NCBI GenBank assembly: GCA_001724265.1
Contig: MEDY01000333.1
Span: 1-38,601 of the forward strand
DNA from: Rhizaria sp. SCN 62-66
Taxonomy: Eukaryota; Rhizaria, unplaced
Length of the DNA stretch: 38,601 bases
Reading direction: 5' to 3'
In this document: positions 7,336-18,228 of the stretch, one piece after another
Layout of the letters: each line of letters starts with the position of its first letter
How positions within the stretch are numbered: the stretch's first letter is position 1
Position numbers and translations under genes: made by a program
The notes under the pieces: generated by a model
The model's input: the letters and a program-made list of their open reading frames with translations, nothing else
The model's database searches: none
What the model was told of the DNA's origin: nothing

Positions 7336-9899
7336 ATGTCTGACTTTGACCCAACCCTGCCGCTAGCGCACGACATTCGCGTCCGTGACCCAGGTATGTC
7401 CCGCGTGTGCCCTTGCCCTACTCCACCTTCAAGTCCATGCATTCCTCTCTCGTTCCCCCCCGCTAACTAGCTGTCACCCAATGCCAACAACTCGCACCTG
7501 CTTCAGACCTCTCTCACATCACGCGTGATGAGTATGATCTTATTTATGAGCCCTCTGAGGACTCATTCATGATGATGGAGGCCTTTGAGCGCGACCTCAA
7601 CGTCCTCCGCTTCCTCCTCCCGTCGCAGTCGTCAACGCACTCGCAGTCGAACGCAGAGAACACCAACAGCACAACAACAAGCACCGCCAACGCGGGCGTG
7701 CAGCAGAGGCCCGTTCTGCTTGAGGTTGGCCCTGGCAGCGGCATTCTGTCCTGCTATCTCAGGCTCTTGCTGCAAGCATCTACTCCTCTCGCGCTCCCTC
7801 GCAAACGTGACGCTCGCGACAGTGGGTGCTCGAATTCTCACGGTGCGTCTGTGTGCAGTGATTGCGGTGACTTGCGCGTGTTTGCGCCGCTTTCTCTTGC
7901 CGCAGACCTGAACCCCACCGCCGCCGCACTCTCAGCCCTCACGCTCGCGCGCCACTGCAACAGCAGCAGCGGCGCCAACAAAGCAACTGGTCCTGCCAAG
8001 TCGACGGCTGTTGCAGCTGGCGACTGCGGCACCGCAGTTGACAAGAAGGCGCTGAACACAGAGTGTGGCCCCACTGACCCCGTGCGACCTAACTTTGACG
8101 TCCGGCGCTCGGACCTCCTCTCCTCTTTTCCCCCACCGCAAGCCGACACGTGTACCGACAGCTCACAGTCTCCCGACACATGCCCCCAGTTGCAGTCGCA
8201 GTCGCCGAGCGCGACGATGCCCCCTGTGGACGTGCTGTTGTTCAACCCGCCGTACGTGCCGTCCTCGGCCGCCGAGACCGCGCACGAGGACGTGTACGTG
8301 CGCAGCTACGCCGGCGGCGCCAGGGGGCGCGCCGTGCTCGACCAGCTCGTGCCCCGGCTCAGGCCCTACCTGGCCAGGCTGAGGGCCACCGGTGGTTGCT
8401 AGCCGTGCGACCCCGCCTCTGCTGCTGAGGCAGTGTCTGCGACGACTGGTAATGCTGCTGCTGGCGCTGATGCTGCTGCTGATGCTGATGCTGCTGCGGC
8501 TGCAGCGCTGGCATCGGCCGCTCTGGCACAGCCCCTGACAGCTGTGTGCTACTTTGTTGTCATGTTGCCGTACAACGACGTTCCTTCGCTGTTGCCTTTT
8601 ATCCACGCGCACAGCCGCGGCTTAACTTCGCACTCGGTCGTCGCGCGCGTCGAAGGCATCGAAACACTCTGCATCATGCGCTTCGCCGACCCCAGGTGGA
8701 TGCGGCTTAACTTACCGGCGCAGCTCAGGGGCGGGTGCTCGGCGCAGGTGCAACAGAACAGCACCTCGCTGCCACAGCCGCAGTCGAAGGAAGGAGTGAC
8801 ACCCCCGCAAGCATTAGGCCTGCGCTTCCCTGTGATGACCACTTACACTGGGTCTAAGAGTGAGCAAGCTGCTGTGTCGAATGACAACGGCCCTCCGCTG
8901 ATGTCGGTGTGTATGCACCACGGCCTAACTTGCCGCAGGTACCTCCAGGCTCTGGAACAAGTCGCCCGAGTGACCAGCAACATCAGTGACGGCAGCCACT
9001 GCGACCTGTGCGCGTGTCCCTGCAGCGACTGCGAGGCAGTCTTTGACGCCGCAAACGCGAGCCCGGCCGCTGCCGCGAGCAGCGGCACGGGCAACGCGCA
9101 CTGCCTCCCGCCGGGCTGGGACCTGACGAGCGTGTTTGCCCACTTCACCGACGACGGCGCCGCGGCTGTCTACGTCGCACTGCCCCCGCGCCCAGTCTCC
9201 AGCAGCGGCATTCCCGAGCGGCCGCCGCCGTGCGCGCTCGCCAGCTCTACCTTTGTGGTGATGCTAGACGGGCGCAACACCGTGGTGCCCTCCGTGGCCG
9301 CCGCCGCCGCGCTGGCCGCCGCGGCGGCGCATGGCGCGGACTCCGGCGATGCGACGTCGCGGCCGCAGCCCTCGGCGGCCACGGGCAGCACCACGCTCGC
9401 GGTGCTCAACCCCACTGCGCTCCACAACGACGATAACATCAGCAGCATCGGCGGTGGCGGGACGGAGAGTAGCGCTGCTGAGCAGCAGGTGCAGTGCCAG
9501 TCGCGGCGGCCGCGGGGCACGGCGGGGTATCGCGTGGTCATGAGCGGCCGCGGGGAAGTGCCTCTGCCGCCGGCCGAGTGCGCGCGGTCGTTTGATTACC
9601 GCGCTCGGCCCCCCTGCGCACAGCCACAAGCTCCACATACAGCTAGTGATAAACAGTCATCGGTTGCGAAGGAGTGGCGGGTGTGCAAGTGCCGCTGGGT
9701 TCATCCCGGTGAAGCCGCTGCGGCCGCTGAGGCCAAGGCTAAAGCCGAAGCCAAGGCGGCTGCGGCAGCTGCTGCTCAGGCCGAGGTCGAGACAGCTGTG
9801 AGCACTGCCAAGGCGGTTGACAACGACGAGAGCGAAAGCGAAGGCGACACGGAGAGTGACGCCAGCGACGACGAGGGTGGATTTGCGGTCATGTTTTGA
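7336..9899 (+). CDS. N6AMT1: eRF1 glutamine methyltransferase, N6AMT1/Mtq2 (HemK2) family, with in-frame TAG
   Basis: The family transfers a methyl group from S-adenosylmethionine to the Gln of the GGQ loop of release factor eRF1, working with Trm112 in the cytoplasm. Exon 1 is 7336-7393 and exon 2 is 7507-9899 (intron GTATGT...TTCAG); 817 codons with TGA stop. Diagnostic parts in order: DLIYEPSEDSF (about residue 28), SAM-binding LLEVGPGSG (about 91-99), LAADLNP, DVLLFNPPYVPS with the catalytic NPPY (about 266), AGGARGRAVLDQLVPRL, and the C-terminal strands FVVMLPYNDVP and VARVEGIETLCIMRF (to about 410). An in-frame TAG (8400-8402, residue 318) lies between the helix after NPPY and the last strands, in an Ala-rich insert. 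The fold cannot be completed without reading through it. The protein is about four times the usual length (about 215 residues), because of low-complexity inserts and an extension of about 400 residues with a Cys-rich cluster (HCDLCACPCSDC) and an acidic tail. Confidence 0.92.
8400..8402 (+). other. In-frame TAG read as sense (methyltransferase gene)
   Basis: The frame is open from 7507 to 8399 and again from 8403 to 9896 in the same phase. Conserved family sequence lies on both sides. The context is Gly-Gly-Cys-TAG-Pro-Cys-Asp, inside a non-conserved insert. A 42-nt GT...CAG intron (8392-8433) would also remove it in phase, so this site alone is not proof. Confidence 0.8.
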
Positions 9900-10280
9900 C
9901 AATGAAACACTGTGTTTCTGCTCGCAATAATGTTATATAGTCTTTATATGTTTAACTGCAACAATACACTCAGTAACGTTGGCCAGAACATTCGGAGAGA
10001 TTAGTTTGACTGAGAATGATTACTATGGAGAGTTTTGTTTATTGATGAGAACAAAGGCGTTTTGTACAGACCTAGTGTACATAAAACAATGCGCTACGTA
10101 ACACAACACAGATAAAATCTTTGATATTTTGTGTTGTTGGTGATGTGGGTGGAAGGAAACATGCGAAAGACAATGGCAAGTCAAGACTATAGACCGGAAC
10201 AAATCAGGGGGGAGAGAGCTACTACACTGCGACTAGGCACTTAGTCGAGTCCAATGCACTTAGCGGCTGTCATGGTGTAC
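9900..10280. other. Convergent 3' spacer
   Basis: This AT-rich sequence lies between the converging ends of the methyltransferase gene and the three-domain thioredoxin gene. I see no reading frame, tRNA or repeat worth naming. It presumably contains both poly(A) sites. Confidence 0.5.
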
Positions 10281-12050
10281 TTAGAGCATCATGAGCTCGC
10301 GCAGCTTGCGGTCCAGAGCAGGCATGTTGCCGTCCGTGACAGTTGCGTAGTGGATGCCCTTGCACAGCAGCTGCGGGAGCAACAACAAAAAAAAGCACGA
10401 AGATAGAACACAAAAGAGAAGCAACAAAAAAATGTAAGATCAAATCCACGAACGTAGAAATACACGAGCTTTACCTCACATCTCAGCATCAACTCACAAC
10501 AACAGCATGAAAAAATAACAACATGGAAGAAGAGTTCGAGCGTACCTTGTAAGCGGGCAGGTCGCCGCCCTCCGCAGTGGGCGTCATCTTGACGCCGTAC
10601 TCCTTGGCGATCTGCGCAACCTGCTCCGTGGTCCACCCGAACGCGGGGCCCACGGTCACGATTGCGAGCCCCGGAAAGGCGGCGTCGAGCTGCGTGGCCA
10701 GCGCCTCCGTCTGCTCACGATCGCTGCCCGTTGCGTTGGCGCTCGCGCTGGCGCTTACGCCTCCGTGCTGTCCTCCACTGCGCGCGGCCGAGGGCAGCGG
10801 GAAGAAGAGCAGCGTGTGCGTGCCGGCGCGGATGCGCGTGGCGAGGTCGGTGGGCAGCACGGCGAAGTCGCGAGACACGGGGGCCGCCGGTTTGAACACG
10901 GGCGCGCCGGTCGCGGCGGGCGCAGCGGGGTTAGACGCGACGGGTTTAGGCGCAGCAGCAGCAGGGGCAGGGGCAGCAGCAGCGGGGGCGGGAGCAGCAG
11001 CAGGGGTGGCAGAGGTGGAAGGGGCGGCAGGGTTGCCAGAGCAGTCACCGTCGAGAGTAGTGGGAACAGTTTTCGCCACTGAGCGTGGCAATTGGGGGAA
11101 AGGCAAGTGAGCGAGAGTTATCAATAAAAACCGTCATAGAGCTAATTGCAACGAACTATAACAAAACAGTCGAGCTTTTACAAGAGATATATTTGAGAGA
11201 TAATGGACAGTGATTATGGCAAGTGTTCATCTACGTACGGAGGAGGGCGTCGAGCCCGGCGGTGATGTTGTCGAGGTTGGCGCCGAGGACGCGCTGCATC
11301 TCGACGCCGCTCTGGAAGTACACGAAGGTGGGCAGCGAGGTGACGGAGAAGTTCTCGGCCACAGCCTCGAGCTCCTCGACGTCGAGCTTGGCGAACTTGA
11401 TCGTGTCGTACTTGGCGGCCAGCTTCGCGACCTCGGGGGCGACCTTGTTGCAGGGGCCGCACCACGAGGCGGAAAAGCAGACGACTACCTTGGGGTGGTT
11501 GAGCAGCGACTGGAGCTGCTCCGTCTTCTTCAGGGGGAAGACGGTGCCGGCGGGCACCTCGAGCACGACCTTGGACTTGATGCCGGTGGCGCCGACGGCC
11601 TCACCAACCTCGGCGAGGGCGTCGCCAAGCTTCTGGATCGAGGCGCCAATAATCTGGCGCACGCACTCACCCTTGGAGAAGATCTTGAAGGTGGGCATGG
11701 ACTGAATCTGCTGCTTGGCAGCGACCTCCTCGAGCTCCTCGACATCAACCTTGTAGAACGCGACGGAAGAGTTCGCCTCGGCCAGCTTCGCCAGCTCGGG
11801 GGCGATCTTCTTGCAGGGACCGCACCAGGTAGCGTAGAAGTCAATCACAGCAATCTGCTTGTTGATCGCGGAGTTAAACTCCTGTTGATAGGGGTGTGGA
11901 AAAGAAGAGGGAGAACAAAGACAAGGGGTGAGGGCGCGAAAAGGGAAGGTCGAGCCATAGAAAGACCTTGGCGCAGTACAATGAGAAAATAAAAGAGAAA
12001 TCAAGCAGAAATGCACGTACCTCCTCGGAAGAAATCTGAATCACAGACAT
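10281..12050 (-). CDS. Three-domain thioredoxin (two active CGPC domains plus a degenerate third)
   Basis: There are four exons on the minus strand: 12021-12050, 11239-11881, 10546-11078 and 10281-10370. The donors are GTACGT, GTACGT and GTACGC, and all phases match, giving 431 residues and a TAA stop. Domain 1 (about 1-108) has YATWCGPCK near residue 30. Domain 2 (about 120-222) has SASWCGPCN near residue 151. Both keep the thioredoxin strand-turn with cis-Pro (SMPTF, SLPTF). A Pro/Ala linker follows. The C-terminal region (about 285-431) has no CxxC, but its end (LPAYKLLCKGIHYATVTDG...ALDRKLREL) follows the last half of a thioredoxin fold. The apparent stop TAG after ALLRT is inside the second GTACGT donor, so it is intronic. 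Expected role: dithiol-disulfide exchange in the cytosol or nucleus; no signal peptide is seen. It is divergent from the RBBP6-like gene, 223 nt away. Confidence 0.88.
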
Positions 12051-12273
12051 TTGAAGCTCAAATGATAGCGAAATCTCACATCAAAGTCGGCGCACGAATC
12101 CTTATCTAGTTTGTGGCTGGTTGGTGGCGGCCAAATCTGAGGTTGCTCACGGTCACTTTTTGATCGTCGGTCGGTCGGCCAACGGTAGACATGACTGGTG
12201 GAGACGAGGAGCTTTCTTGAGAAAGCCTTTTGTGTGGCTGAAATTCGGTTAATAACAACCGCGTTGTACCACC
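12051..12273. promoter_or_regulatory. Short divergent promoter with TTGCTCACGGTCA
   Basis: This 223-nt spacer serves the three-domain thioredoxin (minus) and the RBBP6-like gene (plus). At 12143-12155 it contains one copy of the 13-mer that forms both arms of the 7035-7073 palindrome. That is the only shared sequence I find between the two divergent promoters. Confidence 0.65.
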
Positions 12274-15200
12274 ATGTCAGCTGGCGCCGGTGTTAACTTT
12301 ATTCAATATCGGTTTTCGGTACGTCTCCGCTCTATTGCATGCAATCTCTCCTTTGGTATCGCATCCCCCGGCCGGATCAGCACACCTTTCCGCTTCTCGT
12401 GTTTGCTTCCGTCTACCCCATCCCTCATTCTTAATCGATCTGTGTCTCTGCCTGTTGTGTGCCCCTTAGTCCGATGAGAAGAGTCCGTTCCGTGAGGTTT
12501 ACTTCCAGGGCAATGCGCTCACTGTGCTTGACATGAAGCGCGCCATTGTTGAACACAACAAGGACTCGATCACCAACGTCGAGCAATCAAATTATTCCTT
12601 CGAGAACCTTCAGAGTGGAAAGAGTACGTCATTAATCACAGTTCTAATGCAACGATCTATATAATACTACGCTTCGATATCTAATCTCTTTTATCCTGGC
12701 TCCGAGATCTTCTTTCGTAACTCACTCTTCTTTTTCTTTGCACATTTGCCCCCTCCCGACAACAGAGTACACTAAGGACGAGATGGTAATCGAGCGCAAC
12801 AGTCGCATTATTGTGAAGCGCATCCCGGCCACTAGCGGCTACAACCTTGCCCTCCGTCTTGCCGAAACGTACGTACACAGCTCCGCTGCCGCGTGACTGT
12901 ATGAGCAACGGCTCAACCTCATTAGCTGTGCTCGCCTCTCCACGCCAGTCGTCACACTTTCACCGATCCAGCAACATGACGCGCTCTGCTGCTGGACGTG
13001 CTTATGTTGGTACAGTCTGCCGTGCGAAAGGGAGAGAGCGCGAAAGAACTTACACCAGGCCTTGCGTCACGGACGCCGCTCGAGTTGTGTTGCTTCTCCC
13101 AGCTTCGCCTATTTAGAATTGATTAACTGAACTATGTTCCTCTATTTTCCATGGGTGACACCTGCAAGTCCGTCGTTGCTGCTGTTGTCCCTATTTTGCT
13201 GCTGTTGTTATTGTCGTCGCCGTCGCCGTCGTCGTTGCGTTTGTTTCACTTTTGTTACTTCAGCCGCTGTGGTTGTTTCTGCTGCCTAATGTCACTTCTG
13301 CGGGTATTCTCGTAGTATTTGCGCGTGATATGAGTTTATGCAGACGCCAGGTGTGCCGTGTATGTGTTTATATGCGAATATATAACATTCTATCATTCTT
13401 CTAATCACCACCACAATCTCTCTGCTCTGAGCGAATGTCAATGCTATGCTACTATGATGCTGGGCTTTTTCACGTTTGTGATTGCCTGTTTGCTTCAACT
13501 GTGTGCATGTGTGCTTCTTGTGTTACTGCCTGTGCTTTTGCTTCTGCTCATCCCCGTCTAAACGTGCGAAACGCTTTACGCAACACAAATGGGACATATG
13601 ATATGTGCTCCGCTGTGTTCGCGACTGTGCTTGCTTGTATGAGCATGAGCGTATAGCTGTCCTACAGTCGAACGACTCATAGATACGACCAATTTGATTC
13701 TTATAGAAAAACTGTTTTCTCAACAGCGTTTTATAACAATAACAATATAGGTGAGCTCTAGCATCACACACAAACAACAATACCAACACTCGGCCTCACA
13801 CAATCCCAACCACTGTCACCGTTCACGCTTGCATTTGCACTCTGCCAAAAGACGCGTGTGGTGATGAGCTATAAGAAGCTACTGGAAGAATTCGCTGTAT
13901 GCTCGCATACACGGGGCTTCGTCGCACTCTTGTTTACTCTCACTGCAACCGTTTTTAGCATGTCAGTGTTTGTGTGTATCTGTGCGACTGAGAGCAGTGA
14001 TGTGACCGTGAGCAATAGCTGTGACCAGGTTGAGGTCGCGGCAGACCGAAATTGAGGCGAGGATTGTGTTGGTATTGACTTGCATGTGGTATTAACACTG
14101 CAATCGCTTTGTTGCGGCAGTATCTATGACAGTAGCGCAAACATGAGCATCACCACAAAGCACAGTTGGCACAAAGTGAGATAAACTACACTTGCACAAC
14201 CACAACGTATACACGCATAAGCATAAGTTCGTGCTTTGATCACTTGTGGAGGAGGGCTCACATGACAAAATAGCCTGTTACGTTCAGCAACAATGCCAAC
14301 AGAAGCCCTCACAGCAGCGATGACGATATTAACGACGACAACATGCAGCAACGACAACGACAGGTTTAACAAGCATTCGCAACATTGCCTTGGTGTATAT
14401 CCCATTTATAAACTCATACTCCAATCTCTTACTTGAACACTGTTTCTCTATAATTACTAACTATAATAGGAGCCAAAATGCTGGCACGCTGACGGCGGCC
14501 ATCGGCGGCGCTTCGGTGCCTTTCGTGGCGCCCGGCTTTAACCCCACGCCGGCGCAGATCGGCCGCACGGGCCCCGTGTCGCGCCTGCTGCCCGGCGAGG
14601 GCGCCGCGCCCACCAAGGAGGAGCTCGTCAAGCTCGCAGGCATCGATTGTAAGTCCCACAACACGAAATCAATTTAAATAGGAATATGGCGTTATAATTT
14701 ATGCACAGTGTGCTATTGTGCCTGTTTGTTATTTTAGTTTGTCCTTTTTTAGAGAAATGCGTCTAATAAGAACTCAAATCTCACAAACACATGTCTGTCA
14801 CCCTTTGCTTATTTGCCTTTCTTCCACAGCGTCGATGCAAACCGACGAGGCGCTGGCTCTAGTGCAGGCTGGCGGCGGCTTCGGCGCCAACCGCGCCCCG
14901 CGCGACGCGCAGGCGCAGTACCTCGCAAAGCAGGAGGCCTACAAGCACGCCCCCCACGTACGTCTCTTGAAACTTTATCAGCAATTGCTTCAATACGCTG
15001 GTTGAAAAAATACTACGATGTGATTGCTCTGAAACTTGCATCTATTGTGCTAACTGTAATATGTTGCGACATACCTAAATTCAATCTCTCACCAATCTCG
15101 TTTCGTGTGGTATATTTCATTTATCCTGTTCTAGGAGAGCTACCGGTGCAAGCGGTGCATGCTGCCGGGCCATTGGCTCAAGAACTGCCCCACGAACGGC

Positions 15201-17480
15201 GACTCGTCCTTCGACCTCCGCCCCGGAGACCAGCCCAGCCCCGGGCTGCTGGCCTCGGGCGTGCTCGCGACGCTGCAGCAGCAGCACCAGCAGCAGGGCG
15301 GCGGCGCGCCCGGCCCCGACGGCACCGCGGGCGCGCCGGGAGGGCTGGGCATGTACGGGCTCGGCGGCGGTCGCGGGGGCGTGCCCGCGGCGGGCAAGCC
15401 CAAGATCGTCACCACGGACCTCGACCCCATCACCGGTCTCCCGGTGGGCTATGACGCCGACGCTGACGCCGACGCCGACGGCGGTGCGCCTTTCCGGCCC
15501 GGGGGCGCCGGCGCGGGCGTCCCGGGCTTCAGCAGCTCGGCCAGCAGCATCGCCGTGGCGGGGATCAAGCCGCGGTTCATCTGCGCTGTGTGCGCGCGCT
15601 TGCTGGACCAGCCGCTCGTGACGCCCTGCTGCTACGGAAGCGCGTGCGCGGCCTGTCTCGCGGGCGCGCTCAACCGCACAGGATGCTGCCCTTGCTGCTC
15701 GCAGCCGCTGCAGCCCGGCACGGCCAAGGCGCACAGCGTGCTCGAGGGCGAGATGGCCGAGTGGCGCCGCGGGCTCAGCACCGACGACACCGCGCTCGCG
15801 GCGCTCAGGCTCACGGTCACGGAGATCGTTGCGCTCGCGCGGCAGAACCAGAGTCAACAGCAGCTGCAGATGCAGCAGCAGCAGCGCGGCGGCGGCGGCT
15901 ACAATAGCGGCTATCAGGGGAACAACTATAACAGTAACTACAACAACGCGAACCCACGCACCTATGGCAACAACCAGAACCAGGGCGGGTTCAACAGCCA
16001 GAGCAACCCCCGGTTCAACAACAACCCTGGCTACAACAACAACAGGTTCAACAACAACAACAACAACAACAACCCTGGCTTCAACAACAATAACAACAGG
16101 TTCCAGCAGCAGGGTGGCTACCAGCAGCGTTATAATAACAACAACACCTACGGCAATAACAACTACGATAGCAACGACGGGAACATCAACAATAACAACG
16201 ACGCCTCAGACTTTGTTGCCTCTGTGCCTTCTGCCGACGACGTTTACAACGGCGCCAACACGGACTCGAGCTCGAGCTCTGGCGCTGGCGCTGGAGCTAG
16301 CGCTGGCACTGATGGTTCTGTCCCGGCAATTGCGGCTGCTGGCGCTGATGTCAGCCGCAGCGGCAGCAGCGGCACCGACGGGGCCCCCGCCCCTGCCGAT
16401 GCCGACAACAGCTACAGCGGCGGCGGCAACTATGACGGTGGCAACTACGACGGTGACTCCGACTCCGGTGCCGCGCCCGGCTCTGGCGCCGGTCCCAGTG
16501 ACCACGTGGGGGGCCCCGGCGCCCACGGTTACCCCGCCGGTCCCGGTGGCGCCCCTGCCCCTGCCCACGGTCACGGGCCTGCTCAAGGTCAGTTCGGCGG
16601 CCCTCCGCAGCAGTTCCAGCACCGGAGCGAGCTCAAGTGTTTCCACTGCGGCGGCTCGGGCCACATCGCGCGCTTTTGCTTCCAGAACCCGCAGAACCCA
16701 AACAACAAGCTGCACTTGATGAACCGCGGCGGCGGCGTCGGCGGCATCGGCGGTGGCGGCGTCGGCGGTGGCGGCTACAACAACTACAACAACCAACAAC
16801 AGCCGCCTCATCAGCATCAGCATCAGCAGCAACAGCAACAGCAACAGACAGGGCCTGGTCCGCAGCAACAGCAGCAGCCGTATCAGCAGCAGGGACCTGG
16901 TCCGCAGCAAGGCGGTGCTTACGGTAGTAACACCAACTACAACAATCGCGGCCCTAACAACAGCTACAACAACTACCCTCAGGGCGGCTACAACAATAAC
17001 CAGGGCCCACGCAACTACAACAACCCGCCTCCGCAGCAGCCGGGGCAGGGTCCGCGGCAGGGACAGGGTGGTTTCAGCAACAACTATAACAACAACTACA
17101 ACAACCGCCCTCCTCAGCAGCAGCCTTACAACAACAACTACAACGATCAGGGCCCTCGCCAGCCGTATCATAACAACAACAGCAACCGCGGACCCCCGCC
17201 TGGTGCCCACGGTCCCCAGGGCCAAGGCCCTGCACACAGCCACCAAGGGCCGGCCCACGGGCCGGCCCACGGTCACTCCGCCCACGGTCACCACCACGAC
17301 GACTCGCGCTACGTCTCGGAGCGCTACAGCGGCGGCGGCAATGTCGGTCCTCCGCGCGACCGTGGCGACCGTGACCGCGACTACGCCTCCAGCAGCAGTT
17401 TGGGCGGCAACGAGGGGCCTCGCAGGACGATCGTGACGAACCGCGGCGGCAACTTCAGCGGTCCTGGCAACGCCAACTAA
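12274..17480 (+). CDS. RBBP6: RBBP6/Mpe1-like DWNN, zinc-knuckle, RING protein
   Basis: The family acts in pre-mRNA cleavage and polyadenylation as part of the cleavage/polyadenylation factor, and as an E3 ubiquitin ligase, in the nucleus. There are six exons: 12274-12318, 12470-12623, 12766-12868, 14470-14648, 14830-14957 and 15135-17480; phases agree throughout, giving 984 residues and TAA. Residues 1-100 form the ubiquitin-like DWNN domain (INFIQYRFS-like start, VLDMKRAIVEHNK, YSFENLQSGKKYTKDE, NSRIIVKRIP). The zinc knuckle CKRCMLPGHWLKNC is C-x2-C-x4-H-x4-C. A RING-like domain follows (FICAVCARLL...PCCYGSACAACL...CCPCC). A long Asn/Gln/Gly/Tyr-rich prion-like tail contains a second knuckle, CFHCGGSGHIARFC (near 16640). 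DWNN, knuckle, RING order is diagnostic. Intron 3 is unusually long (1601 nt). Gene_symbol is by family, not orthology proof. Confidence 0.93.
12869..14469 (+). other. 1.6-kb intron 3 of the RBBP6-like gene
   Basis: The donor is GTACGT at 12869 and the acceptor ATAATAG ends at 14469; the phase fits (Thr codon split AC/G). It is about ten times longer than the other introns here. It contains runs rich in GCTGTT and GTCGCC, a copy of the TGACCGTGAGCAA motif (14003-14015), and no frame with recognisable protein similarity. If retained, the DWNN reading frame gains nine residues and ends at TGA, giving a DWNN-only protein of 109 residues. An undetected small exon or internal promoter is possible. 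Confidence 0.7.
14003..14015 (+). promoter_or_regulatory. Intronic copy of TGACCGTGAGCAA
   Basis: This is an exact 13-nt match to the palindrome arms at 7035-7073 and to 12143-12155 (reverse orientation). Here it lies within the long intron 3 of the RBBP6-like gene, about 455 nt upstream of exon 4. It may mark an internal promoter or an intronic regulatory element. Confidence 0.5.
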
Positions 17481-18228
17481 GCCGCTGGTGGACAGCTGGC
17501 CAGCAACGAGGGCGCTGACACGCCAGTCGCAGTCCAAGTCGGCGAAGATTGGACGAGATATGGCGCAGATAGAGTCGCATCTAAAGCGATTCCGACTTAA
17601 ATAATAATATATTTTGTATGTAGCTCTATATTTTATGGCGAATATTTACGTAGAAGACCGATAAGGGTGTCAAATCGCAACAAATACATATTCTGTACTC
17701 ACTAAGTTCAAACATTTTTTCGGAACCACCGGCCAGGGGAAAGAAAGCCGCATGTTGGTAACGGCTCACAAGCGAGTGCGAAGTTTGCCGGTCAGTCGCA
17801 GATATCTTAGTCGTATAGGGATTTAATTGGAAGGTCGTAATATCGACTATGTGGGTTATTTATTCCTTGCTTTCTCTGCGCGATTCACGGACACCAGCGT
17901 GTGATAGAGCCTACTTTTTGCTCCCTATGAGGGGACTGCCCTGCTCCACTTTGAAACGGACTCTTATACCCTCCAGTGTTCTATAGCTGTACAGAAATGC
18001 CATATATTGGTGTTTTATATGTATCAATATCTCTGACCTCGCCTTCTATGAGCTTCTTCGGTTGCTGCTGCTCTTGATTTGCCTGCTTCTATGAGCGCGA
18101 GCCTCACTCTCCTCATTCAAACCCACTTCGCTCACCGCTTCCATCTTGCTCCTCTTGTGACTCGCCCTTAATTCCCTTCGCCCTCTCCGTGCTTCGCCCG
18201 TGTTCTAGGCTGCCCGTCCTGCCCTCCG
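17481..18228. other. Spacer with probable promoter and 5' UTR of the coiled-coil membrane protein gene
   Basis: AT-rich sequence follows the RBBP6-like stop codon. From about 18040 the spacer becomes C/T-rich up to the ATG at 18229, as expected of a transcribed leader. A pyrimidine-rich TGTTCTAG at about 18202-18209 could be the acceptor of a leader intron, but I cannot place its donor with confidence. No tRNA or repeat is seen. Confidence 0.45.

Noticed and set aside
8392-8433. A 42-nt intron (GTGGTT...GGCAG) removing the TAG in the methyltransferase gene
   Set aside because: It is in phase, but its donor is unlike the GTAC consensus and it would be far shorter than any other intron here (next shortest 113 nt). 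It also would not explain the three TAGs in the kinase. It is kept as an alternative for this site only.
11231-12016. Stand-alone two-domain thioredoxin ending at TAG (11231-11233)
   Set aside because: The TAG lies within a GTACGTAG donor. Splicing to 11078 continues in phase to a third domain and a TAA, and the downstream frame otherwise has no start codon.
13130-13330. Small membrane protein starting MGDTCKS inside intron 3
   Set aside because: The start recalls small hydrophobic stress peptides, but the rest becomes Leu/Ser/Cys low complexity without the family's conserved Pro-Pro-Leu-Gly core.
15117-17537. Large minus-strand frames opposite the RBBP6-like gene
   Set aside because: They are antisense shadows of Asn/Gln repeat codons, giving Val/Arg-rich sequence with no domain. 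The plus strand carries the knuckle and RING motifs.
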